A DNA stretch of 64,000 bases from NCBI GenBank assembly GCA_030762175.1, contig CM060843.1, positions 118,908,869-118,972,868 on the forward strand. Reading direction: 5' to 3'. This document shows, one piece after another, positions 48,059-60,039 of this stretch. The notes beneath the pieces are model-generated. The model did no database searches. It was not told the origin of the DNA and was given only the letters and a program-made list of their open reading frames with translations. Both the position numbers and the translations under genes were made by a program. Within the stretch, counting starts at the first letter, position 1. Every line of letters starts with the position of its first letter. This DNA comes from Metallyticus violacea. Its lineage: Eukaryota; Arthropoda; Insecta; Mantodea; Metallyticidae.

Positions 48059-48419
48059 GCTGTTACATTCAATCTGCATTAAGAGGTGAAATCAGCGGAG
48101 GTTCTCCGGTATATCCTTTAAATTTACTAGAAAAGTGTTTGGGGCAGGGTGAGATCTACGATGACAAATGAGGCAAAAATGGGAACAAACGGTGGAGCTA
48201 AATTCAGTTAGCACACATTGTTTTAAAATGCTTTTAGGACTAGGCTGCAGCACTCTAATTGCAGGATTAAACGGGAATTCGAGGTCTACAGTGGGACTAT
48301 ACAGAGTAGTTAAGCACTTTATGGCTGGGAATCAAACGTTAGTTAATTAGAGCATTGCCATGAACAGTTAAATGTTGGGAGGGAACATGACATGGGTATC
48401 CAAATTAAGAAAGAGAGTG

Positions 48420-48960
48420 AAATCGAATGGGATTAGACTTATTTTGCAGAACGGATCAGAAGAATAAAAGGAGTATAATGGAGGAAACATAGAAACACCT
48501 TAAAGGATATGGATAAGCAACAAACAATTGCGCAATGCAGGCACATAATTTCACTACAATTACAATCTGGGCTGAAATGTGATTGGGGATGGAGCAGTAC
48601 ACCAAAATAGGAGCGAAACTCACTGGCCAGGTGCTTGCTTTGTTTAGACCAGGAGCATGGCGGATGATTAAGATCACTGATAAAAATGGGAGAGAATTTG
48701 CTTTTTATGATCAGGAATTATAGATGCATACTGGCCAAATGTAAATGTACGGAAGAATGGAGGGAAAGTGTCATGGAAGAGGAGAGTATAGATAAATTTT
48801 TGATGAATATGAGACATCTCAGATCTGATAACGGGGGAAAGGATGGGGAGAACAAATTGAATGAAACACGTTGTGTGCGTTCCATTGTAAATGTAATTTT
48901 CCTTTTTCTTTTTCATTTCTTTTATACACTTATTTTTTGTTTCTTATTTTTATTTTATGG
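48420..48960 (+). pseudogene. LINE ORF2 C-terminal remnant
   Basis: In successive frames the plus strand encodes TGQVLALFRPGAWRMIKITD (about 48624-48685) and then CKCTEEWRESVMEEESIDKF with LMNMRHLR (about 48740-48830). This follows the LINE C-terminal pattern (short basic stretch, Cys knuckle, C.x.TxxWRExL...). The AT-rich 3' region after 48890 also resembles the 3' region of the LINE at 59160-59270. Upstream sequence from 48070 may belong to the same element but is not recognisable. Confidence 0.55.
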
Positions 48961-49139
48961 TATTATTTATGTATAATATCGATATATAATATTAAATTAA
49001 TAGCATGTATTAGTATGGAATAGCTTTTATATAATCTAATATGTTGAATTAAATTAAACAATGTATTACAAAAGCACGCGTGGTTCTTTGGACATGTACG
49101 TCTGTTAAGTTTTATTTTAATGATGCCACTGGAAAAAAT

Positions 49140-49168
49140 ACACCACCACCACCACCACCACCACCACA
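49140..49168. repeat. (CAC)n microsatellite
   Basis: Nine to ten CAC/ACC units. Confidence 0.94.
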
Positions 49169-50389
49169 GCTGATTTCTAACATTATTCATAATGTTGACA
49201 ATCATGTTCGCATATTTTCCTTTGTTTATAATATAACATTTACAATTTAGATGAAATGCTCAGAATTAGTATAAGATCCTGGAAATCTTGCGTCTTATGT
49301 TAAAAACTTTATAATTTATCATCTTCTATTCAATAATTAAAAATGTACTTAATGTACTCCTCGGCTTTTGTCGAAAGTATTTGTCTATATTTCTTTCTGT
49401 ATATAGTTTTAGAATAATTCGTCCCTAAAAGGTTAATTTAAATGTCCGAAATCACAGAAATAAAATTTTCTTTTATAATTTTTTAATTTAAAATACATCT
49501 AGCAAAGATAAAATATTTTGGGCGTAATTAAAATCTTCGAATTTGGTCTTTGCATGGCTAGAAATCTGATAACAGACTGTATATCTGGCATGTTAAATAT
49601 AGCTAAAGATGTAGGTTGTCTTAAATGTATAAAGTAAAATGTTTTTCAAAAGCTACGGATTAACCACTTTATATGAACGATATATTAATTATTTAAGTTA
49701 TATGAAAATTATAACATTTTAAATGAAGTTAAATATTTATATTTTATTCAGATCTTCAGAATACTTAAAGATTTGATCTGGAAACTCTGCTTTCATCCAT
49801 AGTTGGAAAATAAAAGCGGAACATAAAACGCTGAACGAAGGAGAACCTCAAAGGGAATTATTCACTTGTCTAACTTCCTTTTAGACCTTCGCTCCGTTCC
49901 TTGGGGTTAAATTGCTTTAAATCTTCCAGTTTTGGTTGCGAAATTACAATCAAGTCAGTTTGGAGACGTTAGATGCGCTCTGTTGGTTTCAAAAGAGAAG
50001 ACCGACTTGAAGAATTTGCCTGAGTTAAAAAATTTCCTTCTCTTTTTAGACGACCAGGATTTCTGCCGATGTAACTCCCTTATGGCATCAAGGGGCTGCG
50101 AGCAATGGGGGGACGGGGTTGGGAATAGATACAGTGTAATCAGCGACGCCTTAAAAATGCTCATGACTCGGCCTGGGTTTGTCTTGCGCATTAGTCTTTG
50201 GCCAATGAACTCGGGCAACAGTTTGCTTTAACAAGAATTTTCTCATGGTTAGATGTATAGTTGGGAATTTTGGATTGAGATCAAATCAGGAATAAGAAGT
50301 GAAGCATATATAAAAGTATTCTCACAACTTTTTGTACAGTTTTTTATTAGAAATTTTATCACATATTCCATGTGTTAGGTTAAAAGAAT
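49169..50389. other. Non-coding DNA
   Basis: Mostly AT-rich. The block 49850-50230 has balanced composition and is open on both strands (99 codons on plus, 87 on minus), but neither translation resembles a family I know, and opposing open frames argue for chance or for a repeat of unknown type. Confidence 0.4.
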
Positions 50390-50490
50390 CGGAGTCAAAT
50401 GGAACTGGAACCACGATCTTCGGCTTACCGCGTAGATATTCCTGCCTTTGAACTTATCAGAGCTGCGAATCTGTCTATCCGAGTCTATTA
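50390..50490 (-). repeat. SINE family C-like head, left member of a divergent pair
   Basis: On the minus strand GCTCTGATAAGTTCAAAGGC (A-box region) is followed by AAGCCGAAGATCGTGGTTCC (B box GTGGTTCCAGTTCC) and TTTGACTCCGATTC, matching the family C order (AGGCTGAAGATCCGTGGTTC, then GTGACTCGAATTTT). It is diverged, so only the head is confidently related. Confidence 0.6.
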
Positions 50491-50598
50491 TTCCCTAGAT
50501 ACCTCCAATGTTCACTATTACGTTTAATTTATTTTAATGTGATTTTTTTTTTCATACAAGTCGTATGTTATATTAACTTCTGGAATCAGAACCAGATA

Positions 50599-50599
<1 letters not shown>

Positions 50600-50629
<30 letters not shown>
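50600..50629. repeat. Poly-A tract
   Basis: Thirty A residues lie between two family C-like heads; it may be the tail of a retroposon. Confidence 0.96.
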
Positions 50630-50631
<2 letters not shown>

Positions 50632-50635
50632 TCAA

Positions 50636-50715
50636 GCTGAGTACATTAGCTCAGATGGTAAGAGCAAAGCCAAAGATGCAGGTTCGAATCCCTACCGTGA
50701 ACACGAATGTTATGC
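50636..50715 (+). repeat. SINE family C-like head, right member of a divergent pair
   Basis: TTAGCTCAGATGGTAAGAGC is a good A-box region and GCAGGTTCGAATCCC a good B box, 30 bp apart, followed by TACCGTGAACACGAATG. The tRNA-like ends do not pair, so it is a SINE head and not a functional tRNA. Confidence 0.68.
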
Positions 50716-51386
50716 ATCTAAGTCATATTGCAAAGTAATTCATTGTTAATTAAGTATTCGATAACAGGTAAAATATTTTCCAAGCTTTACACATTAAAAA
50801 CTATTAGCGTTATGCGCATTAAGCGTGTCTGTTCCTTTAAATGAATTATAAAATTATATATCTTTCTTGAGAAGAATACACAAATTGTATTGAATAATAT
50901 TAAATCGTCTTTTTCAGCATAATTAATAAGTTGCTAACAGCTAATTCAGGGGAGAGACTATAAATTAATAGAAGAGAGTACTCTTTAAGAGTTTATAGTT
51001 GAGAATTTTTTGGTTTATTTAAACAATAGCCAAATAGGTGGATAAGGAATTACCATGAAACTGGATTAGATATGAATGACGGATCAATGGCTTATCCCAT
51101 AATATCCTGATGGGTGCTCATCAACAGCGCCAAGCACGTCTTTGACGATGTCATGCTACGGCGTGTGTAGAAAGAACTGGATATTCGCGCTGTAGTGCTC
51201 TTTCACGTCTCATTATGCACGTTTAAAATATACAGAGAAAAAAAACATTATTTCTGCTGGCACTGATTATGCCTTGATCAGATCAATAATATGCATGTAG
51301 TCATTTACTCTATTGATAATACTGATAAGGGGGAGGTTTGATTCCATTTTTAAACTAGAAAACACTGTATTCTATTTTAATATACA
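50716..51386. other. Non-coding DNA
   Basis: No recognisable feature. Confidence 0.5.
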
Positions 51387-52095
51387 AGGGTGCCAAAATA
51401 TATACACACTTTCACAGTAGATATCTATTTAATATATTTCAAAGTTGGACCGAAAAACAATAGTAATGTGTAGTATGATGATCTGTAAACAGATGTGACT
51501 CTCATACATTATGATAGCGTTGCTATATGACAGGTAAATTAACAATGAACAAATAAAGCCAAAATTATCGTAAATCAAAAATGAATAAATGAAGCCAAGA
51601 ATATCGTATGATGTTCTGTAAATGTATGAGACTCACATTACGTTATGCTGGCGTTGTTACAACAAAATGGAGCCAAAATTATCGTTTGAACAGTGGAAAG
51701 CAATTTTGAAGTAGTACTGGAAAACCGATAATGTTGTTAAAGTTCAAAGGCAATGGAGACCTGTACAGAACAGAACCGCCGTTGGACTTCTACCTATGGG
51801 GAACTCTTAAGGATGTTGTATACCGTAGAAAACCAGCTACACTGACAGCACTTCGGGAAGAAATTGAAACGGCATGTGCTACAATCGCTGAGGACACTTT
51901 CGCAAACGTTGCTCAATCAGTAGTTCAACGTACTCAGAAGTGTATCGACGGCGATGGGGGGAATTTTGAGCAACTGTTGTAACTGTAAAAGTCTAAGATG
52001 ATTAGTGATCGTCATTTTCTGTTTGTGTGAATCCAGTGTTGTTATGTTAACACAGTTTTTTCTTTGCTTGAAGTATTTATGCATTTTGGCACCCT
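51387..52095 (+). mobile_element. Internally deleted DUF4817-type mariner-like element with terminal inverted repeats
   Basis: The ends are AGGGTGCCAAAATA (from 51387) and ATTTTGGCACCCT (52083-52095), inverted repeats of each other, with TA dinucleotides a few bases outside. Inside, the transposase start and end are fused with the middle missing: MEPKLSFEQWKAILK, stop, YWKTDNVVKVQRQW (51667-51752) is the N-terminal helix-turn-helix; PLDFYLWGTLKDVVYRRKP through QKCIDGDGGNFEQLL (about 51776-51979) is the C-terminal end, in another frame. PLDFYLWG holds the third catalytic acidic residue. About 200-250 residues are deleted. A ~100-bp segment with ATGATNWTCTGTAAA...AAAATTATCG is duplicated at 51470-51575 and 51600-51690. 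Confidence 0.83.
51731..51982 (+). pseudogene. Transposase C-terminal fragment
   Basis: An 83-codon plus-strand frame. From PLDFYLWG onward it follows the family's end closely: RKPATLTALREEIETACATI, then FANVAQSVVQRTQKCIDGDG and GNFEQLL before the stop at 51980-51982. The first fifteen or so codons are out-of-frame sequence of the N-terminal helix-turn-helix joined by the internal deletion. No catalytic activity is possible, because the first two acidic residues are absent. Confidence 0.88.
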
Positions 52096-55000
52096 CTGAA
52101 TATTTCTTTGTAAAATATTTGCATAAACATTATTTGTTTTACTTTGATTACAACAGTGTTTCATATTTTATAGGGGTGTTTTGCTTATGGAATGGCCGAA
52201 CCTTCGAATACAGAGCGCCAAGCGTCATTCCGGCGATTGACGAGCTGCTCAAATGCTCATGAAGTCTCTCTGGAGTGGATTAAATTTAATCAAAGGCAAG
52301 TCAAAACTTTTAAATTACTAAATTTTTACAGACTGTTGTGAAATTTTCCATTGAAAAATAGGAATTACCTTTTAACTTTTTGTAAACCCTTCACAATAGT
52401 TTTGCAATTGCTTTACAAATTTTCATTTTTGCATTACTTTATAATTTATTCGATATCAACTGTTATAGGCTTAAATTTTATTATAAAGGAATACCGTGAA
52501 TTTGCAGATTAAATTCCAAATAATATTCTAAATCTCCTAGTATAGAAATGTCATTAATGAACTATTTGAGTAGATTTATAGAAAACTAATTGAACTAAAA
52601 ATTTAAAAAAAAAAAAAAAAAAAAAGAAACCAAAGGAATAGAATGTATTGTACCTGAAAAGGTACATAAATCCCAAGGGACTCTCTGTTAAACGCTTTGT
52701 TGCCTATATAAATTAAAATACTAATTACATTTTTGACTAAATTGGGTGTGCGTTTCCCTCGTGATACAGAAAAAATAATCACGAAGACTGGTATCTTTGG
52801 TTACCTCTGAAAGGATAAAGTTTCATATTCTCTCAGTGTACAGAAAGAACATAAGGAATCGGATAATCCTGTTTTATACAGTCGAGCATTCTTAAAACTG
52901 TTAATGTCGCCTCTCTCTGAATTGGAAATACAGCGGTACAGATAACACATGAAGTTGAAACACAAGTGTGTTAGTAATCTGAGAGCAGCTTAAATGAAGG
53001 AAGAATAATAATATGCTAATCGTGCTGTAGTCCCTTCTTCTTATGCTTTTAGACAAGTAGGTTGCAAACAGATAAGTATGGAAAATATCTGTACTCTAAA
53101 ACAGTAATGTAAGTCATTTTCAATATAATTTCGTATTGAGAGTATTTTAATGACTTTCATAAAAAACTACATTGTAATGACTAAGGGACATTCATATCTC
53201 AATTGCCGAAAAACTAAAACGCTGTTCTTTCGTTATTAACAACCATGTCGTTTATCCAGGCGTAAAGCTATTCTAATACAAAGGTTGCCACTAATTCGTT
53301 TTAGTACGAATGTCTCATCACCAAATTGGAATTAATTCACAGTTTATAGCTTCCAGACCCTAGGTTTTCCTTATTAAATTGCTTGTTTATATACAGTGAA
53401 AATATTTCGGTTTTTTTTCATTGACGTTCTGAACATGGGACCTTCTTTTTAGCCAACAGCAGCTGATGTTCAATCTTGGCGATGGACACAAAGTAAACAA
53501 AAGGGAACTCATTGTTGTAAATAAAACTAGTAATGGAGCTTAATAAGCGGAACAGAAAACTCTAAATACATTTTCAGCCATCTCTTTTGTATCGACACAT
53601 AAGGGGACGCCAGTTTTTTTTGTTTTTTTTTTTTTTTTTGCATTAATTGTAGCTTTTCAGCATGTTTGTGTACATTACCTTTCTGGAAAAACAAATTCAT
53701 AACACCGTTGCTCACTTATTAAATCTTTGTTAATTCAACATTATGACAGCAATGTTAAACATAATGATGCCAATTCTAATTTCCGAACCAAAATTATTCA
53801 CATTAAATTGTTACATTAAAATGCTTCAAATTATGAAATACGTCAAGAGAGAGCATTTGTTCTATTTCAATTTCTCCATCTATTATTATAATCGGAATAA
53901 AAACGCTTAGGCAGATAATATTACATCTGATGTAGTGATCTAATACCATGAGTTATTTTAACCAGTGTCCGCAGATGAACACAGCACGAGCTGGACCAAG
54001 GTCATAGCAGTCCGTTATCAATAACACACTTGAGGATGCAGGTTGTGAACTAGCATTACTTCAATATTCTTGTTGTTACAACTCGATTTGAGTGCAAATT
54101 AAGTCTCTGTGTATTTCCAGGCTATTGAAGCTCTGGCGTATTAATTGCAGTTTGTTAGTGAAGTAAATTTTATTATAATGTAAATTATTTATATGCTACT
54201 ATTAGAAAAAATAAAAAGTAAAGTCCAGGAAAAATCTCCCATAATGCAGCGAAAGGTAAAGAAAATATCAGAACAAATTGAAAGAATTATGGATGTAGTG
54301 TTGTTGATACTGAATGCTAATTTCATTTTAAAATGTCAGAAATGTGTAACAAACGGATGAGGAGAATTTGTCCATCGACAGAGACAGAACTAGGGCAGCC
54401 TGGGCCACTTGCGACTTCCTTCTGATGCGGACGTAGTCCAGAAATAACTCTTTGTGCATTAATGCTCATACGAAATAAATGTTTGAATGAAAATAATTCT
54501 TTTTTTATTGAAAATATGTTACACACTTGACAATAAAATGACATAGAAGGAAATGTTTTATATAAAACGAGGTGAAAAACGTGATTTATATCAATTTTAA
54601 AATGAAGTCCTTTTGAATTTACGATCATGAAATTGCTGTCAGTGGTTATTGGAAATCATCATACCCTAAAATGTTCATTTTTCGCGTCGTTGATATGTGA
54701 AATTCCAGTAGTGTGATTAAGTAATCGAATGACTGATTGCAATTTACACTATCCCCTGGTAATAACTGCTCATTTTTATGCTAGGAAATCGGGGGAAAAA
54801 TCATACAGAAACCAGAAAACAGAACCTATGGATCAATATTTGCATTCGTAAAAACACAAAGTCAGATTAACAACATTGTTTTATTTTCAACAATGTAAAT
54901 AAAACTACTATTTTTAGTAGATGTACCCGGTAATATTATGCTAAAATACAGTTAAACATGTAGTAAAGGGTTAGACTAGTTCCCCTTGATCAACAATAGC

Positions 55001-55395
55001 ATGCACACAGTATTTCGTGAGTACTAACTTGTGTCATAGAAGCGGTACACCTACAGTCATTCATTTCATGAATCACGCGTAATAGCTCTGCTTCCGCAAT
55101 TCCTGCAATTTTGCCCTCACATTTTTGAGCTTCTTTACCATATGGAAGTTATTGATCTGTTTTTTATATTTGCTGTCTTTTAACGCTAACATTTCAATGT
55201 AATAAACTAAAGCAAAAATAATTTAAGTCTGCAATTACAGATACACCAATAGATTGCATTACCACACAAATTTAAGATATGTTGATATCTCAACCGCAAA
55301 CTGAGTTACAATAACACGCATAAAAATAATACTTTGGTAACAGCAATCTGGGCCTTGCTACAGCCAATGAAGCGAACTACCCTTTGCTAAATGAT
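52096..55395. other. Non-coding DNA with homopolymer tracts
   Basis: No recognised gene or mobile element in about 3.3 kb. A 21-base poly-A lies at 52605-52625 and an interrupted poly-T at 53615-53639. A minus-strand frame at 54323-54628 includes a less AT-rich stretch (RPHQKEVASGPGCPSSVSVD) that I could not assign. Confidence 0.45.
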
Positions 55396-55690
55396 TTTTT
55401 TTATTTGTTTTGTTTACGGGCGCTCTTTAACATCTCAGGTCATCAGCGTCCCATTCAAATCAGGGAGTAAAACGGCCGAAAAATTTTGCTCAGAGGCCTC
55501 TCCTTTCAGGCTTGAGGTTCTTTTTTTGTGCTGTAAATGTACGACACGGGACCCATGGCTTTACTTCCCTTCCGAAGGAAGCCATACTTAGGATTTTACG
55601 CCCAAAAAATCCATCGACCTTGTTCGGGATTGAACACGCGATCTTGGGCTTAGGAGCCAAGTATGGTTACCACTACCACCAGAACCGAAA
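55396..55690 (-). repeat. SINE family B, copy B6
   Basis: Minus-strand copy with full head: GGTGGTAGTGGTAACCATAC (A box), GATCGCGTGTTCAATCCC (degenerate B box). The body is collinear with B1, with small losses. Left tail AAAACAAATAAA on the minus strand. No target duplication is evident. Confidence 0.9.
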
Positions 55691-56239
55691 TATAGGCGTT
55701 TTGAACTAGGACATTTAAACAGGGTTATTCCGTTCAACCTATCAATATTTATAATTTTAAATTATAATTCTAAAGGGTACAGAGTAATTATCATAATAGA
55801 TATGCAAATGTTAGTAAAATATTACATTATATTAAATAAAATAAAGATTAGTGCACTTATCTTTAGTATAATACTGGGCTAAACGTTTAGAAAAAATAAC
55901 CGAAAGCATTTCCAGTTCAACAGCTAAAGCTAACTGCAAAATAGTAGGTATTTATGACTTCCAATGGATAGATGACAACACACTGATGGATTTTTCACTT
56001 CCTGCTTGTCGCACAATTTGACGTGCATTAAATTACAGGCCTAGTGTGTGAAGGCCCATTGAACCCGTGTGCATGTTGAAAAACTATTGTATTGGTGCCA
56101 CTTAAAAGTATATTTAAGGCCCACCGCCATTAAAATAATAATATGTCTGTTACAAACATAATCATAACATTTTATGTATTGTAGTTAGTGATATAGCTAC
56201 GTTTTATATATATTTATAATATAGTTTAACTGCAACCTG
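55691..56239. other. AT-rich DNA
   Basis: No recognisable feature. Confidence 0.5.
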
Positions 56240-57194
56240 TAAATTGTAGGTCAACAAAAGAGAAATATCCTTGGTTTTGTTGCTCAAGCCTGGAAAGCCA
56301 ACAAAAGGGTCATAAAATTTCTATCCAGAGGAAATAACCGGAAAGTCGCGCGTGAAGTCCCTTTCTTTTTTTCTTCTTTTTTCTTTTGTTTGTTTGTTTT
56401 TTGTTTAAAGGACAGGCTACTGCAGGGCCAATAAACTGAAAGATTTTGGGGGCTCTGACCCCGACCGGCGGTTGTACAGCTAACCCTTTAAACCAGCCAA
56501 TGGCAACAACAGTTTTAAACTTTCAAATAACAACGAGTTGTACGTAAGACATGTGAATTTTAACCAGCCAATAATAGAAGTGCGTTTTGAAGTTCTAAAG
56601 AAAGGCGCGAGGCTTGCGCGTGTCTTTTGGCTTCTACAAGCCAACTCTTTTTGATTTGAATTTAATATATAAGGAGGCGGTCATTCTCAGTGGCAGTAAG
56701 TTCAGTTCATTCAGTTTGCATTTGCTCATTGCTCAGGAGCAGATGTAAGTTCAACGTGGCTGAGGCATGCAGTTCTAAGCACTACACGCCGCGAGACTCA
56801 TTCCTCAGTTTCAAGTTCTACACGCCGCGAGATGCACTTATCTACACGTAGTGAGCAGAAGCAATTTGCAGTACTCGTTATAATTTTGACCTTCAGTTTT
56901 ATGCGCCACGGAACTCATTACAAGTTTCACACGTGACAAATAAGTTCGTATTCGCGTAGCTAAGTCTATCGCAAGCAAAATGCCAGAGGACACGAAAGAT
57001 TTTAGTTATAATAAAGGATCAATACCCGTATATTATATTGCATCTCGTGCTTATTTACACCATTGAATTCTTCTCCCAGTCCCGTTGAGTACGAGTCAAA
57101 AATAGCCTAATTCATCTTGAGAACTTGTCATTGAAGTGTGGGCAACAACATCGAAGCAACTTAAACAATCAATCTACAAAACCACTTCAAAATT
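56240..57194 (+). mobile_element. Orphan LTR of an LTR retrotransposon (boundaries approximate)
   Basis: The region has the parts of an LTR in order: a TATA box TATATAAGG (56666-56674), an initiator-like TCAGT (56687-56691, with another at 56702-56706), a polyadenylation signal AATAAA (57010-57015) and, right after the expected 3' end, a primer-binding site (57195-57210). The R/U5 part holds repeats of ACACGCCGCGAGA near 56783-56832. The 5' limit is uncertain; TGTAGGTCAACA at about 56247 and TCTACA at about 57174 could be the TG...CA ends, giving roughly 930 bp. No gag or pol coding follows, and no second LTR is in the window, so it is a truncated element. Confidence 0.55.
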
Positions 57195-57210
57195 TGGCGC
57201 CCAACGTGGC
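57195..57210 (+). other. Primer-binding site
   Basis: TGGCGCCCAACGTGGC begins with the obligatory TGG, complementary to a tRNA CCA end, and closely matches the TGGCGCCCAACGTGGG type of site used by many insect LTR retrotransposons. Confidence 0.68.
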
Positions 57211-58394
57211 TGTCATACCAAGTACTCTCTTACTGCTCATTCTGCTATACAGTCAGAAGAACGCCAACACTCTCTGAGCACCATTACTTTTTTTCTCTTC
57301 GCGCATTTTACTTTTGCACCATTCTTAATTATTAAGCACTTTAATAGATAATTTTTATTTTATGTATATTTTAAAACACTTTCTAAAAGAAACAATTAGT
57401 TCACGGGGTTCTGTATTTATGTGCATGCTTCATAAAGACACTTGTCTGCATCCCTCAAGGCTACTCTCTGAACTGGTGTGTTCCCATATACACAGTGAGA
57501 TTTCATCAGCGAGTTACCGTAGTCAATCAGCTTTGAAAGGAAATGCGGCAAAGGCCGATGGGCAACACGGATGCTAATCAGGATTTCAAATCAGTGCCTC
57601 GGAAACTAATCTCTTTGGTGGAGACCAGCCGGCATAATGACATGTGAACAAATTGGAGGCCAATCAATATGGTAAGTGTATATAATATGCATTGGACCAT
57701 CGATAAATGAGCGCCGGAAACTAGTTACCGTCAGCGAACTGGCAGTTCGGTATCAACACCATTAATAAGAGGCGCTTAAGTAATCAACAGGGCAATTGTT
57801 AGGCTGAGAAGTGACTTTAAGAAATAAAATTACGCAATACTTTACTTTCCTTGTACTTTTAACAATTTAAAAATTAATATTCAAAATATCTTGAGTACTA
57901 TTGTTCCATAATCATAATTTGGAAAATAATTTCCCAAACAATATAAACATTTAAATATATTTTATAGTATTCAAAATAAAAATACGCTATATGAGTAACA
58001 AAAAGCCAGTAATGTATTCTATCTCAGTTATTGTTTAATATATTTATAAATGACATCTCGGATGCCCTGTTAGCAGAGGAAATAAATGTTCCTGAAGTGA
58101 ACGTACTCGCATTCCTGTACGAGTATTTTTGTATGCTAACGAGCTAATTCTAAACAAAAGAAGGTTTATAGAAAAGCATTACAATTCTAGAAGATTACTG
58201 CCTGAAATGGAGTATAGTAATAAATGTTAACAAAGCAATGACACTAACAGTGGTTAGTTTATGGCAGAGATGAAAAATGGTACAACAGTGAACAAAAAAT
58301 ACAAAATGTTAAAAGCTTTTTTTTTTATTTAGAACTATCTTAATGTTAGTCTTAGTAATTTAAGCACATGTCTGTTATTAATTGTAAAGCACGA
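57211..58394. other. Non-coding DNA
   Basis: Expected position of gag if the LTR element were intact, but the two 71-codon frames at 57136-57351 and 57362-57577 show no Gag-like zinc knuckle or other motif. The rest is AT-rich. Confidence 0.45.
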
Positions 58395-59350
58395 ATTCAA
58401 CTAAATGAGTTACTATCATTGATCTATTCTTTTTTATGGAAGTAAAATTTGGGGATGGAGGATAGCTGATCATGTTATAAAAAAAAAACCAAGTCGATTT
58501 TTGAAAAAAAAAGTTCTTGGGGTTCTACAAAAGAATGTCAAATTGTGTAATCATGAGGGAAATGGGTTGCTAAGAAGATACGGCTCATAATAAAAAAGAG
58601 GACAGTAAAATTATGGTTTAGATTAATGGAACGAAACCAATCGCACTAACTGCTATAGACCTCGGATACAAAATATAACACCATTGTTTTGGGTTGAAGA
58701 TGTAGAAAGAGGTCTCGGAAATGAGGCAATAAAAATAATAAAAAAGTATGGCAAAAGGTAAGAACAAGGCTAGAGGGTATCAGCAGGCAGTAAATTGAGG
58801 CAGAATGTAACACGAAAATATCCTGGGGACTATCGAATAAAATTAAATTAATCTAGGGCAGAAAAGATATCAATTCTCTTTCTAGGGTGAAAGGTAAAAT
58901 CAGGAATGACCTGGTTTAGACTGTTAGGTTGGAAGATTCAAAAAAATAACGGATAATTCTGGTAGGAGAATCTGGCCATTTTGTGGAGGGGATGAGGAAT
59001 GGATACAAATCCATGTTCTGGGAACGCCTGAGAAAAACACTTGTTTCCAGAAGACGTTTTATAGCAATTAGAGAGCTAATGGTGTCTTCGAACCTGTTTG
59101 CGGATCACATTAATTGATTAAATATGGGAATTTTCCTAGCCAAAGTGCGCGAAGCTATAAGCAATTTATTTTATAGTTATACAAAAACTAGCGTCCATTT
59201 TTTAATTTTATTGTTTATTTATTGTTATTGCTTTATATTTTTATTATTTGTTCTCTTTCTAATTGTGTATCATAATTAAACATGTACAGTCGACGATCCG
59301 TGCTTAATATATATTTGTAATATCTATATAGAATGTTATAACAATAAAGA
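58395..59350 (+). pseudogene. LINE ORF2 C-terminal remnant and 3' UTR
   Basis: ILFYGSKIWGWRIADHVIKK (about 58422-58482) and VLGVLQKNVKLCN match the post-RT segment of non-LTR retrotransposons. Frameshifted blocks follow; WPFCGGDEEWIQIHVLGTPE (about 58975-59035) is the terminal Cys knuckle with the first Cys changed to Trp, and LNMGIFLAKVREAISNL (about 59120-59170) the C-terminal end. An AT-rich 3' UTR continues to AACAATAAAGATACATA (59339-59355), with an AATAAA signal, directly before a CTA/CTG repeat. RT and endonuclease are missing (5' truncation). A sister copy lies at 40545-41225 (-). Confidence 0.83.
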
Positions 59351-59357
59351 TACATAC

Positions 59358-59764
<407 letters not shown>

Positions 59765-60039
59765 ACCAACAACACCACGATCACCACCATAGCCAATATC
59801 ATTACACCATTATCACCACAGCATTTATGATTTTAATATTCACTAGCGCAACACTCAACGCTAACCTTACCTACCTACTCATTGCGCTAGCTACCTTTTC
59901 TACAAGAATTATCATATATTGTTTGCTCCTTTTGCTTCGTTATTCTGCTTATTCACTACTCCCTTTCCTACCTGCCAGGTTCTTGGGAAAAGTTATGCTA
60001 GGATTGTTCTACTAGAAGTCTTGGATTTGCTTGCATTGC

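Noticed and set aside
50641..50705. tRNA gene
   Set aside because: Good internal promoter boxes, but no acceptor stem and no proper anticodon stem; fits a SINE head.
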